Of a stretch of 64,000 nt of DNA, positions 51,845-61,076 are shown in pieces. A program made the translations under genes and the position numbers. The DNA comes from Acidovorax sp. GBBC 1281. GTDB lineage: Bacteria; Pseudomonadota; Gammaproteobacteria; Burkholderiales; Burkholderiaceae_C. The stretch is from positions 1,940,001 through 2,004,000 of the forward strand of contig NZ_CP097269.1 of the NCBI RefSeq assembly GCF_028473645.1. The letters run 5' to 3'. The stretch's first letter is position 1; each line of letters starts with the position of its first letter. The notes beneath the pieces were generated by a model. The model saw only the letters and a program-made list of their open reading frames with translations, searched no databases and had not been told where the DNA came from.

Positions 51845-52735
51845 CTATCGCGGCGCTGGGCGGCGTGCAGCCATGGGCCATCCGAAGTTCATCCCTGCCA
51901 CGGCCATGAGGATGGCGACGGCCCCACCGACCTGCATGGGGCTCAGCCGATGGCCGAAGGCCCACGCATCGACCCCGATGGCCACGATGGGATAGATGAA
52001 CGACAGAACGCCCACCATCGACGTCGATAGCTTCTGGATGGCGCTGTACAGGAGCGTGGACATCAGGCCCGTGTGAATGAACCCGATCGCCAGCAGCAAA
52101 CCCCAGGTGGGTAGCGTCGCTTCGCCCGTCGGGGCCTGGGCGAACGGCAGCAAAAGCAGGGTGCCGACGATCAGCTGGATCAGGACGATCAGGCGGGGCG
52201 GCACGCCGCTCAGCCTTTTGGTGATCGCGGCCGCCATGGCATAGAAGAACGCGGCGGCCAGTGCCAGTCCGACGCCTTCCAGGTAGCCGGAGGGCGGCAC
52301 GCCCCACTGTCCACCGCCGACGACGATGAGCACGAGGCCGCCGAACGCGATGCCCAGCCAACCCGCTTGCGACGCGGTCCGCTTTTCTCCGAAGAACAGC
52401 GCCCCCAGCGCCACGAGCATGAAGGGCTGGGTATGGTAGGTCACCGTGGCAATCGCGATGGATGCGTGCGAGTAGGCGGCAAACAGCAGGCCCCAGCTGG
52501 CCGCCAGGGCGATGCCGCCGAGTGCGGCCATGCCGGCTTGCCTGCGGCCGATGTTCCATCGCGCCGGCTGGCCCCGAAGGAGACAGAGCATCAGCAGCGC
52601 CGCGGCACCGAAAGCGCAGCGCCAGAAGACCACCGAAGCGGCGGGCATTCCGGTTTGCAGCACCAGCCAGCCCACCGTGCCGGCGATGACCATGGCGGTG
52701 GTCATCTCCAGCGTGCCTGCCGTTTTCGCATTCAT
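51845..52735 (-). CDS. EamA/DMT-family transporter
   Basis: A 296-residue ten-helix drug/metabolite exporter with two EamA repeats, the second starting about FFYAMAAAITKRLSG. LSFIYPIVAIGVDAWAFGHRLSPMQVGGAVAIL is the typical end of repeat two. I chose the ATG at 52735 (MNAKTAG); one at 52756 is also possible. The gene is divergent from an XRE-cupin regulator, with palindromic sites between them, so it is probably controlled by that regulator. The substrate, likely an amino acid or metabolite, is unknown. Confidence 0.85.
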   Translation of the reverse strand: MNAKTAGTLEMTTAMVIAGTVGWLVLQTGMPAASVVFWRCAFGAAALLMLCLLRGQPARWNIGRRQAGMAALGGIALAASWGLLFAAYSHASIAIATVTYHTQPFMLVALGALFFGEKRTASQAGWLGIAFGGLVLIVVGGGQWGVPPSGYLEGVGLALAAAFFYAMAAAITKRLSGVPPRLIVLIQLIVGTLLLLPFAQAPTGEATLPTWGLLLAIGFIHTGLMSTLLYSAIQKLSTSMVGVLSFIYPIVAIGVDAWAFGHRLSPMQVGGAVAILMAVAGMNFGWPMAARRPAPR

Positions 52736-52791
52736 GGATCGTTGCCTGTGGTGCATGCCAAGTCGCCTGGGCAAGGGGTCGGAATGATGCG

Positions 52792-52815
52792 GTTCGTTCT
52801 TTAAAAAGAACGAAC
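52792..52815. promoter_or_regulatory. Perfect palindromic operator between eamA-like and XRE genes
   Basis: GTTCGTTCTTT-AA-AAAGAACGAAC, 11-bp perfect arms with a 2-bp centre. It lies 57 bp before the EamA start and shares the GTTCG/CGAAC half-sites with the second site at 52841-52860. Confidence 0.65.
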
Positions 52816-52840
52816 GAGCGGTATGATGAACTTGCTTCAT

Positions 52841-52860
52841 TCGTTCGTCAAGTCGAACGA
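52841..52860. promoter_or_regulatory. Second palindromic site for the same regulator
   Basis: TCGTTCG-TCAAGT-CGAACGA, 7-bp perfect arms with a 6-bp centre, 33 bp before the XRE gene start, so it may serve autoregulation. Confidence 0.55.
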
Positions 52861-52893
52861 TTGTTCTTTTTGACGAGATAAAATGACCATCTC

Positions 52894-53451
52894 TTGACCA
52901 CCAGTCCTTCACCCATCCGCCTGTTGGCCGCGGCCGTGCGCCGCGAGCGCGAGCGCCTCGGCCTGTCCGTGTCCGAACTCGCCAAACGGGCGGCCATCGC
53001 CAAATCGACGCTCTCCCAACTGGAGGCGGGCGTCGGCAATCCGAGCCTGGAAACGCTCTGGGCGCTTGCCACCGCGCTGGATGTGCAGGTGACGCAATTG
53101 ATCGCCCAGCCCAGAACCCATGTGCAGGTCATCCGGGCCCATGAGGGGGTGGCGCTGGCTTCGGAGCAGGCGAATTACGCTGCGACCCTGCTGGCGGTGT
53201 GCCCTGCCGGCGTGCAGCGCGATCTCTATCGCCTGACGGTCCAGCCCGGCGCACCTAGGACTTCCGAGCGCCATTTGCCGGGCACGGTGGAGCACGTCGT
53301 CCTGTGCAGTGGACGCGCCCGTCTGGGGCCGGTCGGCCATCTGGTGGAACTCGGCCCGGGGGACTATGCCAGCTACTCGGCGGATGAAACGCATGTGTTC
53401 GAAGCGCTCGAACCCCAGACGACGGCGGTCATGCTGATCGAGCACACATGA
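52894..53451 (+). CDS. XRE-family regulator with C-terminal cupin domain
   Basis: A 185-residue regulator. The N-terminal Cro/C1 HTH is LLAAAVRRERERLGLSVSELAKRAAIAKSTLSQLEAGVGNPSLETLWALATAL. The C-terminal cupin (about 110-183) is marked by LPGTVEHVVLCSGRARLGPVGHLVELGPGDYASYSADETHVFEAL. The start is TTG at 52894, because the nearby ATG at 52883 runs into a stop after four codons. It is divergent from the EamA transporter and probably represses it through the palindromes between them, with a small ligand bound in the cupin. Confidence 0.88.
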   Translation: MTTSPSPIRLLAAAVRRERERLGLSVSELAKRAAIAKSTLSQLEAGVGNPSLETLWALATALDVQVTQLIAQPRTHVQVIRAHEGVALASEQANYAATLLAVCPAGVQRDLYRLTVQPGAPRTSERHLPGTVEHVVLCSGRARLGPVGHLVELGPGDYASYSADETHVFEALEPQTTAVMLIEHT

Positions 53452-53476
53452 CATGGCCTGGCCCACCGGAAATGAA

Positions 53477-53506
53477 AAAGGGCACCGGCCGAAGCGGGTG
53501 CCCTTT
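53477..53506. terminator. Bidirectional terminator between the XRE gene and efp
   Basis: AAAGGGCACC (53477-53486) and GGTGCCCTTT (53497-53506) form a perfect 10-bp stem with a 10-nt loop. On the minus strand it is followed by more T (complement of GAAAAAG), so it best serves efp, and it also lies 26 bp after the XRE stop. Confidence 0.8.
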
Positions 53507-53532
53507 GGGGATCGAAGTTCGATCCGGATCGA

Positions 53533-54087
53533 TCAGACGCGCTTGCGGTATTCGCCCGTGCGGGTGTCGATTTCGATCTTGTCGCCCTGGCTCACGAACA
53601 GCGGCACGGGCACTTCGAAGCCGGTGGCGATCTTGGCGGGCTTGAGCACCTTGCCGGACGTGTCGCCCTTGACGGCGGGTTCCGTCCAGGTGACTTCGCG
53701 TTCCACGCTGGTGGGCAGTTCGACCGAGATGGCCTTGCCGTCGTAGAACACCACTTCGACGGTCATGCCGTCTTCCAGGTAGTTCAGTGCGTCGCCCATG
53801 TTCTCGGCTTCGACTTCGTACTGGTTGAACTCGGTGTCCATGCAGACGTACATCGGGTCGGCGAAGTAGGAGTAGGTGCACTCCTTCTTGTCCAGGATGA
53901 CGTTGTCGATCTTGTCGTCGGCCTTGAACACGTTTTCGGTGCCGAAGTTGCCGATCAGGCTCTTGAGCTTCATGCGGACCGTGGCGGCGCCGCGGCCGCC
54001 GCGTGCGTATTCGGTCTTCAGGACGACCATCGGGTCCTTGCCGTGCATGATCACATTGCCGGCGCGGATTTCTTGAGCGATTTTCAT
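53533..54087 (-). CDS. efp: Elongation factor P, Arg32 type
   Basis: A 184-residue EF-P that relieves ribosome stalling at polyproline stretches. The three beta-domains are complete, ending [14 protein letters not shown]. The tip residue of the KOW-like domain is Arg32 ([11 protein letters not shown]), the form that receives rhamnose from EarP, rather than the Lys modified by EpmA. The earP gene is directly upstream on the same strand, 170 bp away. The perfect hairpin at 53477-53506 terminates it. Confidence 0.95.
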   Translation of the reverse strand: MKIAQEIRAGNVIMHGKDPMVVLKTEYARGGRGAATVRMKLKSLIGNFGTENVFKADDKIDNVILDKKECTYSYFADPMYVCMDTEFNQYEVEAENMGDALNYLEDGMTVEVVFYDGKAISVELPTSVEREVTWTEPAVKGDTSGKVLKPAKIATGFEVPVPLFVSQGDKIEIDTRTGEYRKRV

Positions 54088-54257
54088 AGCAGATTGCTGG
54101 GCTGGGGTTGAAGCCGCTCTACGCGCCGGGGCGCTGCGGGCGCTGCCTGAGAGGTGCAGCGCAAGGTCCGAGCGCCAGCGCATGTTCCGCGGCGGGATGC
54201 GCCGGCCGGTCACTTCGTCAGAAAGTGCCGCCTTGGGTTGGCGCAAAACCGTGGATT

Positions 54258-55373
54258 TTAGCTTTTTTCGGCAACGAACCCCAGCAGTTGGGTCAACAGA
54301 TCGTCCTGCGCGAGCAGCCGTGCGCGGGCTGCCTGCACGGTCGCGCGCCATTTCTGCAGCGTGGCGGCGTCCAGGGCGGGCAGGGGGCTGTCCTGTTCGA
54401 GTCCGTTCCACAGCGCGTGGAAACGCCGCAGCGAAGGCGGCGCCTGGAGCCAGTCCAGGAACGCGTGCAGCTTGGCGTGGTGGGCCTGGTCGTCCTGGGG
54501 ATAGATGTGCCACACGAAGGGCTGGCCGGCCCACAGGGCGCGCACCAGTGAGTCCTCGCCGCGCACGCAGTTGAAATCGCAGGCCCACAGCATCTCGTCG
54601 AACGCCGGCTGGGGGCAGGGAGCGAGGTATGAAATCGATAGCAGGCTGCCGGCGTCTTGATTGCGCTGGAGGCCAATTCGGTCCTGATTGTCCAGCGCCT
54701 GGACGGCTGCCGTTGCGCGGCCGGGGGTGACGAGCAAATGGGCGCCGGCATGCTGCCGCAACCGGTCGAGCAGCGAAGGCAAGGCGGGTGGCTCGTAGCA
54801 AAACAGCGAAACGGCGAAGGCCCCGGCCGCCACGCCATGGCGGGCACGCCAGCCGGCGCGGTCGAAGGCGGCCTGGCGGTCCATCAACCCCGGTTCGCGC
54901 AACAGCCCGCCCGTGCGGCGGGTGAACCCGGGGTAGAAGAACCAGCGCGTGCAGCCCGCGCCGGGGCCCGACATCAGCAGGGAGGGCAGGCGGTGGCTGC
55001 GCTCCACATAGCTTTCGGCGCTGAGGTACTCCAGGTTGATCCAAAGGCATTTTTGGCCTGATGCCCTAGTGGAATATGCCATGGATGCTATGAAATCAGG
55101 AGCAATCTCGCAACCGAACGCCTCGATGACCACGTCGCCCGCGCCGTCGGGCGGGGCCTGCGCAGGCCAGGGCAGGACCTGCACGCCCGGTGCGCCGGCA
55201 GGGGCCATCCAGCCCAGCGCGGTGGCGTCGTCCGTCCACAGGCGCACGGCGTGGCCCCGCCCGGCCAGGTCGGCTGCGAGGCGCCAGCACACGCCGATGT
55301 CGCCGTAGTTGTCGATGACCTGGCAGAACAGGTCCCAGCGCAGGGGGGAGGCCATGGGGTGCGCAGGGCTCAT
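54258..55373 (-). CDS. earP: EF-P arginine rhamnosyltransferase EarP
   Basis: A 371-residue GT-B glycosyltransferase that moves rhamnose from dTDP-L-rhamnose to Arg32 of EF-P. The family signature [17 protein letters not shown] is at residues 20-36, including the catalytic-region aspartates. [32 protein letters not shown] is the nucleotide-sugar binding part near residue 280. The start at 55373 overlaps the stop of the LysR gene by 4 bp, and efp follows downstream. Confidence 0.93.
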   Translation of the reverse strand: MSPAHPMASPLRWDLFCQVIDNYGDIGVCWRLAADLAGRGHAVRLWTDDATALGWMAPAGAPGVQVLPWPAQAPPDGAGDVVIEAFGCEIAPDFIASMAYSTRASGQKCLWINLEYLSAESYVERSHRLPSLLMSGPGAGCTRWFFYPGFTRRTGGLLREPGLMDRQAAFDRAGWRARHGVAAGAFAVSLFCYEPPALPSLLDRLRQHAGAHLLVTPGRATAAVQALDNQDRIGLQRNQDAGSLLSISYLAPCPQPAFDEMLWACDFNCVRGEDSLVRALWAGQPFVWHIYPQDDQAHHAKLHAFLDWLQAPPSLRRFHALWNGLEQDSPLPALDAATLQKWRATVQAARARLLAQDDLLTQLLGFVAEKS

Positions 55374-56269
55374 GCGCCGCCCCCGGCCGGCGCCCTCAGA
55401 TGCTCCACCAGCAGCTGCGCCACGCGCGACAGCGGCTCCCCGGACCGCACGCACAGCGACAGCTGCCGGTGCGCCCACGGCTCGGCCAGGGTGATGGGCC
55501 GCAGGGCCAGGGTCGCGCGGTACAGCTGGGCGCTGCCGCGGGGCAGCACGCCCACGCCCAGGCCCGCGGACACCATGAGGCAAAGCGCGTCGTAGCTGGT
55601 CACCTGGATGCGCAGCTTGAGCGGCAGGCCGGCTTCGGCCGCCGCGCGGGTGAGCTGGTTGTTGATGGCGCTGCCCGGGTGCACGCCCACGAAGTCGAAC
55701 GGCAGCGCATCGGCCAGCCGCACCGAGCGCCGCCGGGCCAGCGGATGGCCGGCGGGGGCGATCAGCACCAGCTCGTCGGTGCGGTAGGGCAGCAGGGCGA
55801 CGCGCTCGCCGTAGCTGCCGTGGTTGAGGATGCCCACGTCCGCGGCGTTCTCGGCCACCGAATGGGCGATGGCGCTGCTGATCTGCTCCTGCAGCCGCAC
55901 CTGGACCTGCGGGTGCGCGGCCATGAAGGCCGGCAGCTCGGCCGGCAGGAACTGGGTGATGGCCGAGATGTTGGCCACCACGCGCACGTGGCCCCGCACC
56001 CCGGCGCGAAAGTCGCGCATCTGCAGGGCGATGCCATCGAGTTCGTTGAGCACGCCACGCGCCATGTTCAGCAGCGCATAGGCCGCGTCGGTGGGCTCGG
56101 TACCCCGGTTGCTGCGGCTGAAAAGCTCCACCTGCAGGGTGCCCTCCAGCTCGGCCAGGCGCCGACTGGCGGCCGACGGGGCGATGTGCTCGCGCGCCGC
56201 GGCGCGGGCGATGGCGTTTTCTTCCATCACCGCCACGAACAGGCGCAGGGAAACCGGGTCGAGCTTCAT
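55370..56269 (-). CDS. LysR-family transcriptional regulator
   Basis: A 299-residue LysR regulator from the ATG at 56269 (MKLDPVSLRLFVAVMEE). The N-terminal winged helix is ENAIARAAAREHIAPSAASRRLAELEGTLQVELFSRS. The periplasmic-binding-like effector domain covers about 90-290 (YGERVALLPYRTDELVLIAPAGHPLA). It is divergent from the CoA-transferase operon, 131 bp apart, so it probably controls that operon. It overlaps earP by 4 bp, which is likely a coincidence of compaction. Confidence 0.9.
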   Translation of the reverse strand: MKLDPVSLRLFVAVMEENAIARAAAREHIAPSAASRRLAELEGTLQVELFSRSNRGTEPTDAAYALLNMARGVLNELDGIALQMRDFRAGVRGHVRVVANISAITQFLPAELPAFMAAHPQVQVRLQEQISSAIAHSVAENAADVGILNHGSYGERVALLPYRTDELVLIAPAGHPLARRRSVRLADALPFDFVGVHPGSAINNQLTRAAAEAGLPLKLRIQVTSYDALCLMVSAGLGVGVLPRGSAQLYRATLALRPITLAEPWAHRQLSLCVRSGEPLSRVAQLLVEHLRAPAGGGA

Positions 56270-56400
56270 GGGCGCCGATGGTACTGCCGCCGGGCAGCCG
56301 GCCATGCCGGTTTGCGATGGCGGCGTCGCGCATCGGGGTTTTGCGGTGGGCGGGGGCCACGGCATGATCCGCGCCATTCGAACGAAGGGACGCGACAGGA

Positions 56401-57615
56401 ATGACGACGACGGATACGACAGCAGCCCCCGCCGCCCTGGCCGGGGTGCGGGTGATCGAGATGGGCCAGTTGATCGCCGGGCCGTTTTGCGGCAAGACGC
56501 TGGGCGAGTTCGGGGCCGATGTGGTGAAGATTGAGGCGCCCGGCGCGGGCGATCCGCTGCGCAACTGGCGGCTGATCAAGGAAGGCACCTCGGTGTGGTG
56601 GCAGGTGCAGTCGCGCAACAAGCGTTCGCTGGCGCTGGACCTGCGCCAGCCGGAAGGGCAGGACATCGCACGCCGGCTCATCGCCGAGGCCGATGTGCTG
56701 ATCGAGAACTTTCGCCCCGGCACGCTGGAGGACTGGGGCATGTCGCCCGAGGCGCTGCATGCGCTCAACCCCGGGCTGGTGATCCTGCGCATCTCGGGCT
56801 ACGGGCAGACCGGCCCCTACCGCGACCTGCCGGGCTTCGGAATGATCGGCGAGGCGATGGGTGGCCTGCGCCACCTGACGGGCGAGCCCGGCCGCGTGCC
56901 GGTGCGCGTGGGTGTCTCCATCGGCGACACGCTGGCGGCGCTGCACGGCACCGTGGGCGTGCTGACGGCGCTCTACCACCGCAAGGTGAACGGCGGCAAA
57001 GGCCAGGTGATCGACGTGGCGCTGCACGAAGCCGTATTCAACGTGATGGAGAGCCTCATTCCCGAGTACAGCGCCTTCGGTGCCGTGCGCGACGCAGCCG
57101 GCAGCGCGCTGCCGGGCATCGCGCCGTCCAACGCGTATCCGTGCACCGATGGCTGGGTGCTGGTGGCAGGCAATGGCGACAGCATCTTCAAGCGGCTGAT
57201 GGAGGCCATCGGCCGGCCCGACCTGGCGGCGGCGCCCGACCTGGGGAGCAATGCCGGGCGGGTGGCCCGGGTGGCGGAGATCGACGCGGCCATCGGCGAA
57301 TGGACGGCCGGGCGCACCGTGCAGGCGGTGCTGGAGGGCCTGGGCGCTGCCCGCGTGCCCGCCGGCAAGGTGTACACGGCGCAGGACATCGCCGAAGACC
57401 CGCACTACCGCGCCCGCGACATGCTGCTGCCGCAGACCACGCGCGACGGCTATGTGGTCGAGGTGCCGGGCATCGTGCCCAAGCTGTCGGGCACGCCGGG
57501 AACGATCCGCTCCAGTGCGCCGCACCTGGGCGACGACACCGATGCGGTGCTGGCCGAGGCGGGACTGACCGCCGAACAGATCGCGCTGCTGCGCAGCAAG
57601 GGGGTGATCCAATGA
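56401..57615 (+). CDS. CaiB/BaiF family CoA-transferase
   Basis: A 404-residue type III CoA-transferase. LAGVRVIEMGQLIAGPFCGKTLGEFGADVVKIE is the CoA-binding start; RNKRSLALDLR and GYGQTGPYRDLPGFGMIGEAMGGLRHLTGEPG are further family marks, the latter holding the catalytic aspartate region. Together with the next gene, an HMG-CoA-lyase-like enzyme, it suggests activation and cleavage of a branched or C5 dicarboxylic acid such as an itaconate- or methylglutarate-type substrate. The substrate is inference. It ends with a 4-bp overlap with the lyase. Confidence 0.9.
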   Translation: MTTTDTTAAPAALAGVRVIEMGQLIAGPFCGKTLGEFGADVVKIEAPGAGDPLRNWRLIKEGTSVWWQVQSRNKRSLALDLRQPEGQDIARRLIAEADVLIENFRPGTLEDWGMSPEALHALNPGLVILRISGYGQTGPYRDLPGFGMIGEAMGGLRHLTGEPGRVPVRVGVSIGDTLAALHGTVGVLTALYHRKVNGGKGQVIDVALHEAVFNVMESLIPEYSAFGAVRDAAGSALPGIAPSNAYPCTDGWVLVAGNGDSIFKRLMEAIGRPDLAAAPDLGSNAGRVARVAEIDAAIGEWTAGRTVQAVLEGLGAARVPAGKVYTAQDIAEDPHYRARDMLLPQTTRDGYVVEVPGIVPKLSGTPGTIRSSAPHLGDDTDAVLAEAGLTAEQIALLRSKGVIQ

Positions 57616-58643
57616 CCGCGACTCGGAACCCGTCGAACGGGGCGGATGAAACGCGCGAAGCCCGGGCCGGCGTGTGGAACGGCAATGGCCGCCGCATCCA
57701 CCTGCAGGAAGTGGGAACGCGCGACGGCCTGCAGATGGAGCAGGCCTTCGTGCCCACGGAAGACAAGATCGCGCTGGTCGATGCGCTGTCGGCGGCGGGC
57801 CTGTCGAAGATCGAGGTGACGGCGTTCGTCTCGCCCACGGCGATACCGGCGCTGCGCGATGCCGAGATCGTGATGCGCGAGATCGTGCGGCGCCCCGGCA
57901 CGGTGTACAGCGCGCTGGTGCCCAACGTGCGCGGCGCCGAGCGCGCCATCGAGGCGCTCACCGACGAGCTGAACCTGGTCATGTCGGCCAGCGAGACGCA
58001 CAACCTGGCCAACCTGCGCATGGCGCGCGCGCAATCGTTCGCGGCGCTGTCGCAGGTGGTGGCCACCGCCCAGGCCGCGGGCGTGGCGGTGAACGTGTCC
58101 CTGTCGTGCGTGTTCGGCTGCCCCATGGAAGGCGATGTGGCGCAGGCGCAGGTGTTCGGCTGGGTGGAGCGCTTCGCCGACCTGGGCGTGCGCGGCATCA
58201 CCCTGTGCGACACGACCGGCATGGCGTATCCGACCCAGGTGGCGCATCTCACCGCTGCCGCCCGGGCGCGCTGGCCGGGGGTGGATTTCACGCTGCACTT
58301 TCACAACACGCGCGGCATGGGGTTGGCGAACGTGCTCGCCGCCATCGATGCGGGGGCGGACCGTTTCGATGCGTCGCTCGGCGGCCTGGGTGGCTGCCCC
58401 TATGCGCCGGGTGCGTCGGGCAACGTGTGCAGCGAGGAGATCGCGCACGCGCTGCAATGGATGGGCTACGACACGGGCGTGGATCTTTCACAGCTGATCG
58501 CCGCGGCGGCCCGGTTGCCCGGGCTGATCGGCCACGACATTCCCAGCCAGATCGTGAAGGCGGGGCGGCGGCTGGACCTGCACCCGGTGCCGGACGGCTT
58601 CGAGGCGATCCGCGAAAGGGCACGGGCGCGCGAAGCCGCCTGA
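57612..58643 (+). CDS. Hydroxymethylglutaryl-CoA lyase family protein
   Basis: A 343-residue TIM-barrel aldolase of the HMGL-like family. The catalytic Arg-Asp is in LQEVGTRDGLQ, the metal-binding histidines in LHFHNTRGMG, and the lid cysteine in GLGGCPYAPGASGN. It cleaves a 3-hydroxy-3-methylacyl-CoA to acetyl-CoA and a keto acid or acetoacetate. It is translated from an ATG overlapping the CoA-transferase stop. Confidence 0.92.
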   Translation: MTATRNPSNGADETREARAGVWNGNGRRIHLQEVGTRDGLQMEQAFVPTEDKIALVDALSAAGLSKIEVTAFVSPTAIPALRDAEIVMREIVRRPGTVYSALVPNVRGAERAIEALTDELNLVMSASETHNLANLRMARAQSFAALSQVVATAQAAGVAVNVSLSCVFGCPMEGDVAQAQVFGWVERFADLGVRGITLCDTTGMAYPTQVAHLTAAARARWPGVDFTLHFHNTRGMGLANVLAAIDAGADRFDASLGGLGGCPYAPGASGNVCSEEIAHALQWMGYDTGVDLSQLIAAAARLPGLIGHDIPSQIVKAGRRLDLHPVPDGFEAIRERARAREAA

Positions 58644-58730
58644 ACGCCGGGCGGCAACGGCTTTCCTGCGGGAAGGCCCGCAGGCCGGCGCGGCGCGATG
58701 CATCGATCAAAAACCAAGGAGACAAAAAGG

Positions 58731-59708
58731 ATGGACACGCATTCACTCTCGCGCCGCGCGGCGCTGGGCACGCTGCTGTGCGGCATGGCGAGCACGGCCC
58801 TGGCGCAGGCGGCCTACCCCCAGCGTGCGATCACCCTCGTGGTGCCGCAGCAGGCCGGCGGCGCCAACGACGCGATCGCCCGCGTGGTGGCGCAAAAGCT
58901 GTCGGAACAACTGGGCCAGCCGGTGGTGGTGGACAACCGCCCCGGCGCAGGCGGCAACGTGGGCACGGCTGCGGCGGCCAAGGCCCGGCCGGATGGCTAC
59001 ACCCTGCTGCTCACGGCGGACAGCGCGCAGGTCATCAACCCCCGGCTCTACCAGCACACCGGGTTCGATCCGGTGAAGGATTTCGAGCCGGTGGCGCCGC
59101 TGGCCACGGCGGGCTATGTTCTGGTGGCGAACCCGGCGTTTCCCGCGTCCAACGTGGCCGAGCTGGTGGCGCTGGCCAAGGCGCATCCGGGCCAGTACGC
59201 CATCGCCTCGGCGGGCAATGGCACGCTCAACCACCTGATCGGCGAGATGCTGCAAAAGACCGCGGGCATCACGCTGCAGCACGTGCCCTACAAGGGCTCC
59301 GCCGCAGCGGCCACGGACGTGGTGGGTGGGCAGGTGCCGCTGTCGGTGCAGAGCCTGCCGTCCTCCATCGCCTTCATCAAGGCCGGCAAGCTCAAGGTGT
59401 TGGGCGTGGTGAACACGCGGCGCGTGGCGGCCTTGCCGGACGTGCCCACCATCGGCGAGACGCTGGCGGGTTTCGGCCAGACACCGTGGTACGGGCTTTT
59501 CGCGCCGGCCGGCACCCCGCCCGCCGTGGTCGCGCGGCTGCAGGCCGAGGTGGCCAAGGCGCTGGAGCAGAAAGACGTGGCCGAGCGGCTCGCCGCCGTG
59601 GGGTGCGAGCCCTACAAGGGCAACTCGGCCCAGCTGGCGGCGTTGGTGCGGGACGACCTCGCGCGCTGGGGCCGGGCGGTGAAGGACACCGGTGCCAAGC
59701 TGGATTGA
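58731..59708 (+). CDS. Bug-family tripartite tricarboxylate receptor (first)
   Basis: A 325-residue periplasmic binding protein. AAGGAGAC lies 7 nt before the ATG at 58731; an earlier ATG at 58698 would spoil the signal peptide. The signal has a Tat-like SRRAALG followed by a hydrophobic core and ALAQA. The mature part begins AAYPQRAITLVVPQQAGGANDAIARVVAQKLSEQLGQPVVVDNRPGAGGNVG, the standard Bug start. It probably captures the acid metabolised by the upstream enzymes; no membrane TctA/TctB genes are nearby. Confidence 0.9.
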   Translation: MDTHSLSRRAALGTLLCGMASTALAQAAYPQRAITLVVPQQAGGANDAIARVVAQKLSEQLGQPVVVDNRPGAGGNVGTAAAAKARPDGYTLLLTADSAQVINPRLYQHTGFDPVKDFEPVAPLATAGYVLVANPAFPASNVAELVALAKAHPGQYAIASAGNGTLNHLIGEMLQKTAGITLQHVPYKGSAAAATDVVGGQVPLSVQSLPSSIAFIKAGKLKVLGVVNTRRVAALPDVPTIGETLAGFGQTPWYGLFAPAGTPPAVVARLQAEVAKALEQKDVAERLAAVGCEPYKGNSAQLAALVRDDLARWGRAVKDTGAKLD

Positions 59709-59806
59709 CGGCAGGCCGACCGGCCCGTGCGGACCGAGGGCGGTGCGCGACCCGCCGCCGCAGGGCCGTCTTTCTTTTGAATTTCAAAAAACCAAGGAGA
59801 CATGAC

Positions 59807-60835
59807 ATGAGAACGAGAGCGAAAACGACAGCGACAGCGACAACGGTCACCCCGACCACCCCTTGCGCATCCCGTCGCAGGGCGGCGATGGCCATCGTGC
59901 TGGCTGCGGCCTTCGCCTTCCCCGCCTGGGCGCAGGGCGGCTATCCGAACAAGCCGGTCACCCTGGTCGTGCCCACCGCCGCGGGCGGCACCACGGATCT
60001 GTCCGCACGCATGCTCGCGCAGGCCCTGGGCCCGGTGCTGGGCCAGTCGGTGGTGGTGGACAACAAGGGCGGCGGCAACGGCAACATCGCCGCCGGCGCC
60101 GTCAAACGGGCCGAGCCCGATGGGTACACGCTGCTCATGCAGTACTCGGGCTATCACGTGATCTCGCCACTGCTCACCCGGCAAAAGCAATGGGAGCCGG
60201 GCGATTTCCAACCCATTGCGAACGTGCTGTCGGCGCCGCAGATCATCGTCGTGCGCGACGGCCTGCCCGTGAAGACGCTGGCCGATCTGATCGCCTACGC
60301 CAAGGCGCATCCCGGCAAGCTCAACTACGCCTCGTCCGGCAACGGCTCGCTGCAGCACGTCACCGGTGCCATGCTGGAGCAGCAGGGCGGCGTGAAGATG
60401 GTGCACGTGCCGTACAAAGGCACCGGCCCGGCGCTGCAGGACCTGCTGGGCGGGCAGGTGGACCTGACCTTCGGCACCGCGCCACCGTTCATGCCCCACA
60501 TCCAGGCCGGCAAGCTGCGCGTGCTGGCGGTCACCGGAAAGCAGCGCCTGGCCAGCCTGCCGGACGTGCCCACCACCGCCGAGGCGGGCTACCCCAAGGT
60601 GGATGCCACGTCGTGGTTCGCGCTGTTCGCCCCGGCCCATGTGCCGAAGGCGGTGGTGGACAAGCTGGTGGCCGATGTGCGCACCGTGGTGCAAAACCCC
60701 GCATTCCAGCAAAAGGCCCTGGAGCAGGGCGCCACCGCCGACTACCAGGGACCGCAACCGCTCGCCGAGCGGGTGAAGGCCGATCTGGCCAACTGGGCAC
60801 AGGTGGTCAAGGCTTCCAAGATCGAGGCGGACTGA
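59807..60835 (+). CDS. Bug-family tripartite tricarboxylate receptor (second)
   Basis: A 342-residue paralogue of the preceding receptor, with an unusually long Thr-rich N-terminal part (about 25 residues) before the hydrophobic signal core AIVLAAAFAFPAWAQ. GGYPNKPVTLVVPTAAGGTTDLSARMLAQALG begins the mature domain. AAGGAGA lies 9-15 nt upstream of the ATG at 59807. The 98 bp between the two receptors hold no gene. A strong terminator follows, so it ends the operon. Confidence 0.9.
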   Translation: MRTRAKTTATATTVTPTTPCASRRRAAMAIVLAAAFAFPAWAQGGYPNKPVTLVVPTAAGGTTDLSARMLAQALGPVLGQSVVVDNKGGGNGNIAAGAVKRAEPDGYTLLMQYSGYHVISPLLTRQKQWEPGDFQPIANVLSAPQIIVVRDGLPVKTLADLIAYAKAHPGKLNYASSGNGSLQHVTGAMLEQQGGVKMVHVPYKGTGPALQDLLGGQVDLTFGTAPPFMPHIQAGKLRVLAVTGKQRLASLPDVPTTAEAGYPKVDATSWFALFAPAHVPKAVVDKLVADVRTVVQNPAFQQKALEQGATADYQGPQPLAERVKADLANWAQVVKASKIEAD

Positions 60836-60881
60836 TCGTTCCTCGCCCCTCGGGCCACCCTCTGAGGCCCCCCAGCCATCG

Positions 60882-60909
60882 AAGCCCTGCGCAGCGCGCA
60901 GGGCTTTTT
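60882..60909 (+). terminator. Rho-independent terminator after the Bug genes
   Basis: AAGCCCTGCGC (60882-60892), loop AGC, GCGCAGGGCTT (60896-60906): an 11-bp perfect stem with a T run to 60909. Confidence 0.9.
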
Positions 60910-60978
60910 GCTTTGTGCGCTTCGCGGTGCGCCGAGACAACGGGAGGGTCGCCGTGCACGGGCGCGTCATGCGCTTGT

Positions 60979-61005
60979 AAAAATTCTTTGAATGATTGAA
61001 TTTTT
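60979..61005. promoter_or_regulatory. Inverted repeat before the RpiR regulator
   Basis: AAAAATTC (60979-60986) and GAATTTTT (60998-61005), perfect 8-bp arms 11 nt apart, in the AT-rich promoter region of the rpiR-like gene. RpiR/MurR proteins bind AT-rich inverted repeats, so autoregulation is likely. Confidence 0.5.
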
Positions 61006-61076
61006 TCTTTAATATGACGGTGTTGTAAATTTTTTATCAAAAGCGGTTGAACGCTTTTCCACCCGACACCTCTCCC

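Noticed and set aside
54258..56792. One 844-residue protein covering earP and the LysR gene
   Set aside because: Only the last 371 residues are protein-like (EarP). The upstream part is out of frame with the LysR gene, which is well supported.
57674..60835. A 1,053-residue plus-strand frame across the lyase and both Bug genes
   Set aside because: It ends in frame with the true second Bug gene, but its first 700 residues are Arg/Gly/Ala-rich shadow of two well-supported genes.
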